From Costus lasius (lineage: Eukaryota > Streptophyta > Magnoliopsida > Zingiberales > Costaceae), in assembly GCA_027563935.2 (NCBI GenBank), contig CM050453.2, positions 61,736,018 through 61,800,017 of the forward strand: a stretch of DNA of 64,000 nucleotides. Reading direction: 5' to 3'. This document shows positions 22,647 to 35,894 of the stretch, in pieces; the first letter of the stretch is position 1, and each line of letters opens with the position of its first letter. The position numbers were made by a program, and so were the translations under genes. The notes below the pieces were generated by a model, which was given only the letters and a program-made list of their open reading frames with translations, was not told the origin of the DNA and did no database searches.

Positions 22647-24319
22647 TGAAGGGAACCCCTTTCAAGAGGGGGGCGAAACCCTAGTTGGCGCAAACTCGAT
22701 AGGCAGCGGATTCAAGAATCGAAAACATGCAATATATGATCAACCTTTAAAACATGAAAGAAGGAGATGCGATTCATACCAATGCCATTTAAAGATGGCG
22801 CCTTGGAAGATAGAAAGCAACGAAGATTTCCTCCTTAGGACGCGCACACAAGATGAGGATGCGCTTACTCCCTACGGAATATCTTGTGCTAGCAAGATTC
22901 CTAGGTGTCTTTGATCGCGTGAGAAGGGAAGAAGATCGCCTTTCCTTGCTTGATTCTCGAGTCTCCAAGACGTGAAAGAGAAGTCTCTAACGAGAGAGAG
23001 CGACGAGAATTAGAGGTTTAGGCAACAAGAGATGCGCTCCATGTAAACATGGGGGGCGTGGTTGCTAAAAATAGCCAACCTCTCTTACATGGGATCATGT
23101 GTTCATGCCCTCATGAACCAATCGCATTTTCCTCATTACTTTGAACCAAGCGCTCACATCTAGAGCCGGTTCAATTCGGTCTGGTCTATAAACCAAATAA
23201 CCCAAGTAATTAGTCCAGATCACATTAAAAACCCTAAGGTGCTTGATCTGACCGTCGATCTCTTGATGCTTCTGATCTGACCGATCTAGCATCCGTTCTC
23301 TCGATCGAAGCTTACCGATCTCAAGCCCTAATCAATCAAACATGATCAGACCAGATCTCACTTACAATCAGAGATTAAATCCCTTTAAACTGAACCCGAA
23401 CAATTCAGTCCACACGATCTGACTTAAGTAAGCCATATCATCAAATTGTGCGACCCTGAGGGTTTCCTTTAAGCGTCGGTAACGATAACTCACGTTATCA
23501 CGACCAGTGAGAGGTATCTAGCAACACATCACTGTCTCCCGATATAAAGGAAAGAGTCTTCCAAGACTACACCCAAAAACAGCACAAGTGTGAATCAATT
23601 CACAAGGCATGCATATTTCCTTTGCCACTGGATGTTCTTATTGGACAAGCCTGTCAAGCTCGTAACTCCAATATGATGAGCATGATTAGATCAGATGAAC
23701 ACTGTCACCTGGGTATGGCCATACACTTTTCTCAATCATCTCATCCAGGGGGCCCCTTTAGAACATCACACTCCTTAAACAAGGAGACGGCAATCCTTTG
23801 TCTATCACTAATGCTCTAACCTGACTCAAGCTCACCATCCAAGATAGTCTATAATCATTATCTTTCAAACGATATTGAACTATCTCAAAACAATGACAAT
23901 CATCATTTAGAAAACACAAGTGATCTCAAGTCAGAGGAAATGTGCCACTTGTCATAATCAAGGAATATTCACATTGTGACAAACAATTGAACATCCTAGT
24001 AGGGTCTGTCCAGTACATCCCATGTACCCATGAGTCTACATCTTATTCCATGCTCGAAGCATCCTATAAGATTAGAACACATATTAGTCTTAACCATATC
24101 AAGGCTGTCTCATGTTCACCAAGATACATCGACTAAGGACTTAATAGCATGTCAGCCCAGCTGAACAGCTTTGAGACATTATTCAGAAGAACATATATTG
24201 CAGCAGACAATGTAGCTAACTGAATAACAACCATGCCTTTATAAACATAAGAGTTTATTACATGATACTGATACATTCCCACAGGCCTCAAACATTAGCC
24301 TTAAGGGCATACCCCAACA
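22647..24319 (-). repeat. 3' LTR of copia E
   Basis: 1673 bp, tgaagggaac to taccccaaca on the plus strand, next to polypurine tract GTGGGAGAT (minus strand, 24320-24328). Confidence 0.95.
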
Positions 24320-24339
24320 ATCTCCCACTTGCACTTAAT

Positions 24340-27300
24340 CTAATGGTTGAGAAATCTCAAACCCATATTATTACAGTGCTTCTCATGCTTCTGCTGCGCC
24401 AGAGGCTTGGTAAGCGGGTCTGCCAGATTGTCATCTGTATGTACCTTGCAGATTTTGATCTCGCCACGATCAATGATCTCCCGGATCAAGTGAAACCGTC
24501 TCTGTATGTGCTTGGACTTCTGGTGCGACCGTGGTTCCTTTGCTTGTGCGATTGCTCCAGTGTTATCACAAAAGATAACCAAAGGATCTGCACTCGAAGG
24601 AATGACACCAAGTTCTCTCACGAACTTACGAATCCACACTGCCTCCTTGGATGCTTCCGAGGCTGCAACATACTCGGCTTCTGTTGTAGAATCAGCAACA
24701 GTTGACTGTTTGAAACTTTTCCACACCACTGCACCTCCATTCAAGCTAAAAACATAGCCTGATTGCGATCGGAAATCATCCTGGTCAGACTGGAACGAAG
24801 CGTCAGTATATCCTTCAATACTGAGTTCTTCCTGACCACCATATATCAAGAACATATCTTTGGTCCTCCGCGGATATTTTAAGATGTTCTTGACTGCAAT
24901 CCAGTGCGCCACACCTGGATTACTTTGGAAACGACTGGTTACGCTTAACCCGTAAGCAACGTCTGGGCGAGTACACAACATCGCATACATAATGGAACCA
25001 ATAGCCGAAGCATAAGGCGTATTGTCCATTTCATCTTTCTCAGTCTGTGTTTGTGGACACTGACTCTTCGAAAGATTCAGACCATGTCTGACTGGAAGAT
25101 ATCCTCGTTTAGAATTCTCTAAATGAAATCTCTCCAGGACCTTTTCGATGTAAGTACTCTGGCACAGCCCGAGAAGCCTCTTAGATCTATCCCTGTAGAT
25201 CTTCACACCTAACACATAGGCTGCTTCTCCTAGATCTTTCATCTGGAAACATTTCCTTAGCCATGCTTTAACAGCATGCATTTCAGGAATATCATTTCCA
25301 ATGATCAAGATGTCATCGACGTAGAGGACTAGGAAAGTAATCACGCTCCCACTAAACCTCTTATATACACACGGGTCATCTTCGTTCTTGATGAAACCAA
25401 ATTCAGTGACTGATTCATCAAAACGAATATTCCAGCTTCTTGATGCTTGTTTAAGTCCATAAATAGACTTCTTTAACTTGCATATCTTATGACGATCTGC
25501 TGGATTAGTGAAACCTTCTGGTTGTGTCATATACACATCCTCATCCAGATTTCCATTAAGGAAAGCTGTTTTCACATCCATCTGCCAAATCTCATAATCA
25601 TAATATGCAGCTATCGCGAAAAGAATCCGAATAGACTTAAACATGGCTACAGGTGAGAAAGTTTCATCATAATCTATCCCGTAGATTTGTTTGAAACCTT
25701 TCGCAACTAGCCTGCCTTTATAGGTAACCACGTTACCATCCATGTCAATCTTCTTCTTGAAGATCCATTTACAGCCTATAGGGATAACTCCCGGAGGCGG
25801 ATCAACCAAATCCCAGACTTGGTTATCTGACATGGAGTCCATCTCGGCGCGCATAGCTTCAAGCCATCTCGCTGACTCCGGTCCACCGACCGCATCCGCA
25901 TAAGTGAGGGGTTCATCATTGTTAATGATGTAGACTCCGTCATAGCGCTCAGGCTGTCGACGGATCCTACCCGATCTTCGCGGTTCCCGTGATATCTGAG
26001 CCTCAGGTTGTTCAATAACCTGTTCTACCGGCTCAGGCTCATCCAACTCTGCTTGAGCACTTTGTCCTTCCTCTGGATTCTCATCCAGTTTTATTTCTCT
26101 CCCACTGGCCTCTTGCAGAAGAAACTCCTTCTCAAGAAATATGGCCGTCCGAGCAACAAAAACCTTGTTCTCCTTGGGATCGAAGAAATAATAACCCTTA
26201 GTTTCCTTAGGGTAACCGACAAAGATACATTTGTCAGATCTGCTCTCTAGTTTCCCTGAGGCGAGCTTCTTTACATAAGCTTCGCAACCCCAGATCCTGA
26301 TAAATGTCAAGCTTGGCTGTTTCCCATACCATAACTCATATGGCGTCTTGGAAACTGCCTTGGATGGCACTCGGTTTAGTACCTTTGCAGCTGTTTCCAG
26401 TGCAAAACCCCAAAAGGAGTAGGGTAGAGTAGCCTGACTCATCATAGAACGAACCATATCAAGTAGCGTTCTATTTCTCCTCTCGGACACACCATTCCAT
26501 TGCGGTGTTCCTGGTGGAGTGAGCTGTGAGATAATCCCACACTCCTTTAGATAGTCAGTAAATGCATGACTTAGGTATTCACCACCTCGATCTGAGCGAA
26601 GTGCCTTGATATTACGGCCTAGCTGATTCTGTACTTCATTTTTGAACTCTTTGAACTTGTCAAAAGATTCACTTTTATGTCTCATCAGATAGACATAACC
26701 ATATCTACTGAAATCATCAGTAAAGGTAATGAAGTACTGATAGCCACCTCTGGCATGTTTACTAAATGGCCCACACACATCACTGTGTATAAGGTCAAGT
26801 AAACCTGAAGCCCTTTGACCTTTGTGAGGAAAAGGTGACTTCGTCATTTTACCCATCAAACAAGCTTTGCATGTATCAATCTCCTTATAGGAGAATGATC
26901 CCAGCAGTCCATTTTCATGCAACCGCTTAATGCGTTTCTCGTTAATATGGCCTAAACGACTATGCCATAGCAAGGTGCTGTCATCAGCATACTTGGCTTT
27001 CTTAATATCAATTTGCTGTATTGAACATTCCATGTCCAACATGAATAACCCATTGTTAATTGAACCAGTTGCATAAACAATATTATCATAAGTCAAAATA
27101 CACTTTGAAATATTGCATTCAAAGGAAAACCCCTTCCTGACAAGAGCAGGAATGGAGATAATATTTTTAGTTATACTGGGAACAAAGTAACAACTGTTTA
27201 GTTCCAATACAAGTCCAGATGGTAAAGAAATAAAGTAGTCTCCTACAGCAACAGCAGCAACCCGTGCCCCGTTTCCAACTCGTAGGTCCACCTCATGCTG

Positions 27301-28221
27301 TCCCACCTGCCTTCTTCTCTTGAGTTCCTGTACATTTGAACAAATGTGAACTCCACATGCAGTGTCCAACACCCATGATACAGAAGAAGAAAACATGACC
27401 TCAGTCACGAATATACCTGAGCCAGAAGCAAAGCTTCCCCTCTTATCTCCTTGGAGCGCTTTACAGTCCTTTTTCCAGTGACCCAGCTGGCCACAGTGGA
27501 AACACCTGTATTCCTTAGACCGCTTGACCTTCTACTTCAGAGCCTTGCTGTAACTCTTGACAGGAGCCTTGCCCTTCTTCCCCTTCTTCTTGTTCCTAGA
27601 AGGAACCATCAAGACAGAGGTTGAAGGCTTACCCTTCAGAGTCTCCTCAGTGGTCAAGAGCATATTCAGCAGCTCTGCCGGAGTACAATCGATTTTGTTC
27701 ATATTAAAATTAATAATGAACGCGTCGAATGAAGGCGGGAGAGACTGCAGAATAATGTCCACAGCAAGCTCCTGGTTGATGGTATGCCCCAGTTTCTCTA
27801 GAGCCTCCTTGTGCCCAATCATCTTGAGCACGTGAGCTCCCACTGGGCTCCCTTCAGCCAGTTTGCTCTGAAAGAAGAGCTTTGTCAAATTATAGCGTTC
27901 AGTCCTCGCCTGTGCAGCATACAGCATCTTGAGGTTCGCTATCATGTCTATAGCAGACATATCCTCATGCTGACGCTGCAGCGGTGGCGTCATAGACGCT
28001 AGCATCAGGCAAGCGACATCAATGCTATCATTGACGTGCTTTTCATAGGCTTCCCGAACCGCCCTTGCGGCGTTCGGAGCGGGCTGCGGCGGTATCACCG
28101 TCTCGAGGACATACAGTTTCCTCTCTGCCTTAAGAACGATCTTAAGGTGTCCAAACCAGTCAGAGAAGTTCGGCCCACCAAACTTCTCCCTTTCCAGTAG
28201 GGATCGCACATTGAAGTTCAT
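24340..28221 (-). pseudogene. copia E gag-pol with one premature TAG
   Basis: The same 1294-codon plan as B. Gag begins MNFNVRSLLEREKF and runs 229 codons to a TAG at 27532-27534, where B has CAA (Gln) in ALKQKVKRS. After the stop the frame stays open through the CCHC knuckle (CFHCGQLGHWKKDC), protease (WVLDTACG), integrase HHCC and D,D-35-E core, RT (YVDDILIIGN) and RNase H to the stop at 24340. The only other oddity I noticed is KYPRRTKDM, where B has KYLRRTKDM. The stop lies just before the zinc knuckle, so all pol would need readthrough. The rest of the element is pristine, so the stop is probably a single recent mutation, or possibly a sequencing error. Confidence 0.93.
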
Positions 28222-30023
28222 GGTGTTCGTTGCTGCAGGTATCTACAACAATACAAGAACAGCAAGGTCAGTATCAATGTATAAGAATCAATCAGGACTT
28301 AAGAAAGATTCTTTTTCTCACTATTTTATCAGGCGTGAAAAATCCAGCAAAACAGCCCGAAAGAGTAGAACTCTTTTAGTGAGATGGGATCCAGATTTCA
28401 TACTTGGTCTCCGCGTCCCGCTCAGGCGAGATAAGATGCACAGAGAGTACAAGCACTAGTTTCTGGTAGGCAGTCACTGCCGATCGCCAACCCGTGCGAT
28501 TCCCCTTCATCTGGGCAGTCCAGCAGACTGTGCCAACTGAGTTGGTACAACACAATCTCTGACTCCACAGATGGCTGCCTCCAAGTGCTACCATATGCGC
28601 CACATATGTAGTCTACACGGTCAAGCTGACCCGACCTACTCCCTGGACCACCATGTGCTATGCTGAGCAACGAGAAGGGATAAATCCCTACTCTGTAACA
28701 CACAGGTGTAATCCCGCACCGTCTGAAGATAGATGGACGTGCCCACTGAGTGGGTACAACACGGCTCCAACGATAATCAGAACAGTGAGGTTTCGCGTCA
28801 GAAGGCTTACGAGCTTGATATTTAAGCGTTGGATTTTAACGGTCTTTTATCTTCTTGCCTATCATGCAATTCCTATGGTGATAGCAGAAGATAATTTAAT
28901 CATGCAATTCTAATATTAAGCAATAAAAGAAAGCATGAATCTTATGTGGTAAAAGCCCATAGCCCTAGTGAGACCTTAACCTAACTAAAGTCTACACTTG
29001 CTCTTCATGGGTCTTTAGCTGCTCATCTGGCCCAAACCTGGGCCCAAGCGCCATCAGCAGCTCTGATGCGCCCACCAGGAAATTGCGCCAGGTCCTAGGG
29101 TCGAACCCTAGACCTCCCACCTGGTCCAGCCACTGCTGCAAGCGCCTCTGCCAAGTGTGCTCTGTGCTCTTGTCTAATTAAATTACAAATTTAACTATCT
29201 AGACAAGAGTGACACGCAGGTCACTTACATTTATAAATTAAAACACAGTGATGCGCAGATCACAATAATTAATTTACAATTTTTTAATTCAGGCACGCAT
29301 GCCCCAGCACAGCACACAAATAATATGAGCAGCCCACATAAGACTAAATAAACAAGCATATGCATCAATCAATAACCATGTGATCCATAAAAATTAAAAT
29401 TTTTGAAAACCCCATAGGATCAATTTTAATTTTCCTTATTTGCCCTACAACCTTACAACGGTCCATTACTAGGGATCCACTCATCCAACCTAGTCAGATC
29501 CACTGCCCTTGCATGCACCAAGTCCTAACTGACTTGCGTCGACCATAAGGTCAACTATGCATGCGCCAGGGCTGAACGACCACACTGAGGTGTGGCAAGC
29601 GGGCGTGACCCCGGGCCTAACTCAGGTGCGTTCAGTAGTCGTCTCAATCAGACATCGCTACACACCTGTCTGCAGTCGACCTATAGCCACCATAGGCTTG
29701 CGCCAAGGTGCTATCTGGTCGACCCATTCAGGCTGTCAGATGATCTGATCAGACATGTTTGGAACTAACTTAGGGGTTGACTTCAACCCTAATAACCCGT
29801 CTAAGGGTTTTAATGCAGGCGCATCTTAGATCTACAATGAGTCGCGCAAATGATATAATTTTTGAGAAAAAACTACTACATGCGCCAACATACATGCGCA
29901 AGTAAAACATGAAATAAGTTTCAGCATGAAACATGTTATCATGATGAATTTCGCATGGTGAAGATCTAGAATACTAGGAACACATAATCAAAGCAATCAT
30001 ATAAATTTGCATGTAAACCTTGC
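28222..30023 (-). other. copia E leader with probable intron acceptor
   Basis: About 1.8 kb without a recognisable gene. The part near gag is close to the leader of B, and the part near the LTR diverges. Minus-strand ttgttgtAG (AG at 28243-28244) lies 21 bases before the gag ATG. A donor lies in the LTR (GT at 30169-30170, after ATG-GCA-TTG). Splicing would add MALIPAATNT in frame. Confidence 0.6.
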
Positions 30024-30035
30024 GCTCTGATACCA
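30024..30035 (-). other. primer-binding site of copia E
   Basis: The minus strand reads TGGTATCAGAGC, which matches the complement of the plant initiator tRNA-Met 3' end. It is two bases from the 5' LTR. Confidence 0.93.
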
Positions 30036-30037
30036 AT

Positions 30038-31710
30038 TGAAGGGAACCCCTTTCAAGAGGGGGGCGAAACCCTAGTTGGCGCAAACTCGATAGGCAGCGG
30101 ATTCAAGAATCGAAAACATGCAATATATGATCAACCTTTAAAACATGAAAGAAGGAGATGCGATTCATACCAATGCCATTTAAAGATGGCGCCTTGGAAG
30201 ATAGAAAGCAACGAAGATTTCCTCCTTAGGACGCGCACACAAGATGAGGATGCGCTTACTCCCTACGGAATATCTTGTGCTAGCAAGATTCCTAGGTGTC
30301 TTTGATTGCGTGAGAAGGGAAGAAGATCGCCTTTCCTTGCTTGATTCTCGAGTCTCCAAGACGTGAAAGAGAAGTCTCTAACGAGAGAGAGCGACGAGAA
30401 TTAGAGGTTTAGGCAACAAGAGATGCGCTCCATGTAAACATGGGGGGCGTGGTTGCTAAAAATAGCCAACCTCTCTTACATGCGATCATGTGTTCATGCC
30501 CTCATGAACCAATCGCATTTTCCTCATTACTTTGAACCAAGCGCTCACATCTAGAGCCGGTTCAATTCGGTCTGGTCTATAAACCAAATAACCCAAGCAA
30601 TTAGTCCAGATCACATTAAAAACCCTAAGGTGCTTGATCTGACCGTCGATCTCTTGATGCTTCTGATCTGACCGATCTAGCATCCGTTCTCTCGATCGAA
30701 GCTTACCGATCTCAAGCCCTAATCAATCAAACATGATCAGACCAGATCTCACTTACAATCAGAGATTAAATCCCTTTAAACTGAACCCGAACAATTCAGT
30801 CCACACGATCTGACTTAAGTAAGCCATATCATCAAATTGTGCGACCCTGAGGGTTTCCTTTAAGCGTCGGTAACGATAACTCACGTTATCACGACCAGTG
30901 AGAGGTATCTAGCAACACATCACTGTCTCCCGATATAAAGGAAAGAGTCTTCCAAGACTACACCCAAAAACAGCACAAGTGTGAATCAATTCACAAGGCA
31001 TGCATATTTCCTTTGCCACTGGATGTTCTTATTGGACAAGCCTGTCAAGCTCGTAACTCCAATATGATGAGCATGATTAGATCAGATGAACACTGTCACC
31101 TGGGTATGGCCATACACTTTTCTCAATCATCTCATCCAGGGGGCCCCTTTAGAACATCACACTCCTTAAACAAGGAGACGGCAATCCTTTGTCTATCACT
31201 AATGCTCTAACCTGACTCAAGCTCACCATCCAAGATAGTCTATAATCATTATCTTTCAAACGATATTGAACTATCTCAAAACAATGACAATCATCATTTA
31301 GAAAACACAAGTGATCTCAAGTCAGAGGAAATGTGCCACTTGTCATAATCAAGGAATATTCACATTGTGACAAACAATTGAACATCCTAGTAGGGTCTGT
31401 CCAGTACATCCCATGTACCCATGAGTCTACATCTTATTCCATGCTCGAAGCATCCTATAAGATTAGAACACATATTAGTCTTAACCATATCAAGGCTGTC
31501 TCATGTTCACCAAGATACATCGACTAAGGACTTAATAGCATGTCAGCCCAGCTGAACAGCTTTGAGACATTATTCAGAAGAACATATATTGCAGCAGACA
31601 ATGTAGCTAACTGAATAACAACCATGCCTTTATAAACATAAGAGTTTATTACATGATACTGATACATTCCCACAGGCCTCAAACATTAGCCTTAAGGGCA
31701 TACCCCAACA
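30038..31710 (-). repeat. 5' LTR of copia E
   Basis: 1673 bp, equal in length to its partner. The candidate gag start and donor are at 30169-30179 on the minus strand. Confidence 0.95.
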
Positions 31711-31792
31711 CCACGATGGATCGAGAAGCTCGTGTATCCTTCTCAGCCACTGCATAAACTCGAGTTTGGACTGTAGGCTTATCTGCGCCTCT
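31711..31792 (-). pseudogene. gypsy D gag-protease linker
   Basis: The minus strand encodes RGADKPTVQTRVYAVAEKD and RASRSIV, in the same frame as gag, directly after gag's TAG at 31793-31795. It is then interrupted by element E and continues as the protease at 22646. It shows that gag and pol were one frame apart from that TAG. Confidence 0.85.
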
Positions 31793-32914
31793 CTACTGCA
31801 GCTCAGGTTCTTTGCAGTCCTTGACCATGTGCCCAGGTTTCTTACACCTGAAGCACACACCATTCTTCTTATAACAGTCCTTCATTAGATGTCCCTTGAG
31901 CCCACAATAATGACAATTCCGGTCCTCTGTGATACTATTCTTTACATCCCTGGTATCCCTGAACTGCTGCGGTGCATCCCTGGACTGCTGCGGTGCCTTG
32001 TAAGAGTAAGGCTTATACCTGCTCTTCTTGTAGTCCTTATGCCTAGGGTACTTCTTACCCTTGCCGCCATTACCATACTGAGGAGCCGCCGCCTCAGCTG
32101 CAGGAACCACCGTCACGGCCACACTAGAACTCTTCTCAGATATGTATCTCTCGATGGTGCGTGCTCGCCCAACAGTCTCAACATAAGTCTCCAAGTGCTG
32201 AGCACCAACCTGCTCCCGAATGTCCCATCTGAGACCTCTGAGAAACTTGGTAGCCCTCCTCTTTTCAGTGTTTATCAGGTGAGGGGCATACTTTCCCAAC
32301 TTAGTGAACTGCAACTCATACTGGTCCACAGTCATATCCCCCTGCTCTAGGTGAATAAATTCCACCTCTCGGTCCTCCACCAAGCTATCAGGGAAGTACT
32401 TCTCATTAAATTGAGACAAGAAATAGGTCCAATTTACTGTTTCATGTCTTTCTTCAGCAAGCCTCACCACGCCCTTCCACCACTCATCTGCGTCACCACG
32501 CATCATATAGGTGGCCAGACACAGCTTGTCCTCATCTGAGCAACGCATGACTTGGAAAATCTTGTCCAAAACCAACTGCCAGTTCTCTGCAGTACTTGAT
32601 TCTGAGCCCCCATAAAAAGAGCTAGGACCCAGTTTCTGGAATTCACTCACAAGCGAGGCATAGCGCCTGTGAGCGTCCTCCTGAGAGTCAGTCCCCACCC
32701 CTCGAGTAGTAGTCTGGGATCTCTCCTGAGTCAATTGCTGCAAGAGCTGCTGTTGCGCTTCTTGATGCTGAGTCTGTTGCTGCTGCAGCATCTGAGCTTG
32801 CCTCTCTATCATGGCACCCTGTTGCGGTACCATGCCTGTCAGAGTCGCAATGGCTCTCGTGAGATCCGAGGTCTGCTCACCCTCGCTGCTAGCATTTCCT
32901 CTGGATCGCACCAT
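31793..32914 (-). CDS. gypsy D Gag
   Basis: 373 residues. A Gln-rich N-terminal stretch (about 35-70) precedes a plant gypsy capsid domain (AENWQLVLDKIFQVM ... WWKGVVRLAEE ... YFPDSLVEDREVEFIHLEQG). The C-terminus has a basic Tyr/Lys-rich segment and two CCHC knuckles, CHYCGLKGHLMKDC (334-347) and CFRCKKPGHMVKDC (354-367). It ends at TAG in the codon after Leu-Gln. In one-frame chromoviruses this position is sense, and CAG-to-TAG is the likely origin, but a natural gag-pol boundary stop cannot be excluded. The leader from the primer site is only about 110 bases, unlike the copia elements here. Confidence 0.92.
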   Translation of the reverse strand: MVRSRGNASSEGEQTSDLTRAIATLTGMVPQQGAMIERQAQMLQQQQTQHQEAQQQLLQQLTQERSQTTTRGVGTDSQEDAHRRYASLVSEFQKLGPSSFYGGSESSTAENWQLVLDKIFQVMRCSDEDKLCLATYMMRGDADEWWKGVVRLAEERHETVNWTYFLSQFNEKYFPDSLVEDREVEFIHLEQGDMTVDQYELQFTKLGKYAPHLINTEKRRATKFLRGLRWDIREQVGAQHLETYVETVGRARTIERYISEKSSSVAVTVVPAAEAAAPQYGNGGKGKKYPRHKDYKKSRYKPYSYKAPQQSRDAPQQFRDTRDVKNSITEDRNCHYCGLKGHLMKDCYKKNGVCFRCKKPGHMVKDCKEPELQ

Positions 32915-33026
32915 CTTAAATTCCTACACACACACACCATAGTAAGAAAAACAAACATAAACCTATCAGGTGTCTAGCAATACACAAACATGTTTTCCCC
33001 CAAACTAAGTTTTAGCTAGCCAACTC

Positions 33027-33037
33027 CTCTGATACCA
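33027..33037 (-). other. primer-binding site of gypsy D
   Basis: The minus strand reads TGGTATCAGAG, the complement of the initiator tRNA-Met 3' end, three bases from the 5' LTR. Confidence 0.9.
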
Positions 33038-33040
33038 TTC

Positions 33041-35894
33041 TGTCACATCCCGTTATCTTAACCCCAAACAAGCAACACAAATCATAGAGAAACAGGATGT
33101 TATCATACAAGATCGATTCACATGCTAGGTAAAACCAAGTTCAAGAAATCACGATCTGAAAATTTTCAAGAATCCATACATAGAATCTCAGCGAAAACAC
33201 AATTTCAGAAATGTACCTACCACCACGCAATACTTGCACTAGACATATGCAAGTTCACATTTATATCAAATCCGATTGCAAAAATACCAATCGACTCAAA
33301 TTCAAAGCAAAGCCACAAAATCGATTCTATAAACTCATGAACTAACATGAATAATACCAAACACCGAAACCAGGCCAAAGCCCGCGGTGACACAAAAATC
33401 AAAACTTAAAACTGCCACAACCGGCAACACAAGTTCACATAATTCGGCCACAACCGGCCCCAGTTAATTAAGCACAAAAGTCTTATACATTAACTAGCAT
33501 AATATCCATATCAACGCTAACTCAAGAAATGCGCCCCTGCTCTACACCTGAAAATAGTGAGGGAGTGAGCTACACAGCCCAGTGAGTGGATAGTCTCAAA
33601 CGACCATCCATAACATACACTCAAAAATACATGCAGATTATTTTAAAAACATTTAACAGAATATCATGTCAACATATAACAAAATTAAAGGACAGAACTC
33701 ATATAAAACAATCAGGTGTAAACTGCTAAGACATCATTGTCACCAAAGAGTAACCAGGGTTCTAGAGCTATACTCTAAACCAACTAATGACTTAATTGAC
33801 CTAGTTGTCCAGCATAATCAATAGTGACCATTATGGTCCAACCCGGCTTTGGCCTAAGCACTGGGAGAAGCCTGCAAATCACATGCAACATATATACATG
33901 GACAGTGTGTAGACTCAAGAGGTAATCACCACCTGGTCAAGATGTGATACCTTGATCTACACCACCCCATAATCACAAAAATCTAAGCGTCTAAGAGTGA
34001 TGACATCAAGAGGTGGCCCCTGTCCGACCAAGACATGGCACTTTGCGTCTTATATCACTCGTTCTCCCAAAGGGTTCCTTAACTGGACAACACCAGACAC
34101 ATCTTATATCTTATTTCACAAAAGTGGACTCCTAAGTGTCAACTAAACTCTAGGATAGTCATTTTTATCACAATAATCACATCAGGCAGGCTGAACAACA
34201 ACCCCCTCACATATCACAATACAGGGCTGAAATCTCCAACCCTTAACATATCACATATAGACTATAGTCATTTTTATCACAATAATCACATCAGGCAGGC
34301 TGAACAACAACCCCCTCACATATCACAATACAGGGCTGAAATCTCCAACCCTTAACATATCACATATAGACTATCCCCTTGAGTACACAGTTACACTTAG
34401 CCTTAGTCCTAACCATTTCATGATCACAACACATATTATTCGAAAATCACATAACCACATAATATTCGAAAATCACATAACCACATAATATTCAAAAATC
34501 ACATAATCACATAATATTCAAAAAATCACATAATCACATAGTAGTGTAGTCCTTAGGTTTCATGCTGATTAGTTCAGTCTAACCTTGCTATGTTATCACC
34601 CAAAGTTATCAATCAATATTTCATGTCATTACTTTCTGCATACACCATTCAATTAAAAATACATAATAATACAGAAAATTCATTAAATTTCGTTCACAAT
34701 TAACATAAATGCAGAATATCACATATTCATAGTTTTCTACTAGTTCTGATAACAAAAGACAGAAATACCCCTAGTTCAAAGTTTAAGTCATACAAGAAAA
34801 GTTATCCAAAAATTTCGTAAAAATATTCATTACGTCCCTCATGATCCCTAGATTCGTAATTTCAAGTTTTCCCCAATTTTAACTAGGAAATTTACCGAAT
34901 TACCCCTAGGTCAATTTCAGTCAACAGAAACTTTTATTTCTAAAAATTCCCAAAAAAATACAGTAGAATCCTCATATACCTAATTTCATGAATATCAAGT
35001 TTTCCCCAATTTTTACCCATACATTTGGACGTAACTTCATGAAGAAGGGTCGAAATTCTCCTTCCAGCCCTAATTTTCATGTAATTGAAATTCTAAAGCT
35101 ACATACATGTTTAATCAAGGTCCAATTTAGGATTAAGAGTCTTAAAAACGAAAAGCCCTAATTTTCATGCAAGCTAGGGTTTCGAAAATTTGGAAAAAAA
35201 ACAAGGAAAACATGTACAATTGAAATTAAGAGATCATGCCATACTCCTATGCATTAATCTTCTCTAAAACAAGCAATGCATCCAATTTTCGTGAACTAGG
35301 TGAAGGAGAACATCCACTCACTTTGAACCGTGAACACCAAGATGAAGATCTCTCCAAAAAAATTCATCTAAGGCCTTGAAGTTCCACCAAATATCGCCAC
35401 CAATGGAAGAGAAACACCACCAAACACCAAAGACGCCGGCCAAGGGAAGAAAGGAAGAGGAAGAAAGGAATTTCGCCTCCAAGCCTCCAAGAATCGCCCT
35501 AAGGTTTCTTCCAAGCCAAAAAAACGCCAATTCTCCTACCCTAGCCGAAATTACCAACTTGAATTTTCGGTTTTTAAATTTTAAACCCGCTAACCAATTA
35601 ATTCAAATAGGGTTTAACCCACTAACTAATTAATTCAAATTTTAAACCCAAAACCCATAGTTAACTAATTAATTTAACCATTAACTAACAATTAACCATT
35701 CACTTAAACGAAAATCCAATAAGGATTTAATTAATATCCAATAAGGTCTAATTAATTAACCAATAAGATCTAATTAATTAACTTAAAATTAACAACCAAT
35801 AATTTTATTTAAATCAGAATAAAATATCACAGCCAATGATTTTATTTAAATCAAAAATAGTACTTACCAGGACTTAAGATCCTTGGATCTTACA
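33041..35894 (-). repeat. 5' LTR of gypsy D
   Basis: 2854 bp, the same length as 14635-17488, and ends at the tcgat duplication. It carries the same internal 109-bp duplication and short tandem array. Confidence 0.95.

Larger units (their letters stand above)
22647..31710 (-). mobile_element. near-intact Ty1/copia element E
   Basis: A 9064-bp minus-strand element inserted in the protease region of gypsy D, with target duplication ccacg (22642-22646 and 31711-31715). The LTRs are 1673 bp each, and by eye only about three bases differ, so this is among the youngest insertions here. It has a primer site, long leader, gag-pol with one in-frame stop, polypurine tract (24320-24328) and LTRs. It is a sister of B, with divergent U5 and leader. 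Confidence 0.95.
14635..35894 (-). mobile_element. Ty3/gypsy LTR retrotransposon D, chromovirus-like, carrying two later insertions
   Basis: A minus-strand gypsy element inserted in the C LTR with target duplication tcgat (14630-14634 and 35895-35899). Both LTRs are 2854 bp; by eye I see about ten differences. Without F (20785-22502) and E (22647-31710) the element is about 10.5 kb. Element order is LTR, tRNA-iMet primer site, gag, protease, RT, RNase H, integrase, a chromodomain-like tail, polypurine tract, LTR. The pol order RT-RNase H-integrase makes it gypsy. Long LTRs with an iMet primer and this C-terminus fit the Tekay/Del chromoviruses, which is an inference. Four in-frame stops make it defective. 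Confidence 0.94.

Noticed and set aside
14635..35894. Treating the E gag-pol as part of gypsy D because it lies between D gag and D pol.
   Set aside because: Protein order (integrase before RT), LTRs and the ccacg duplication show E is a separate copia insertion.
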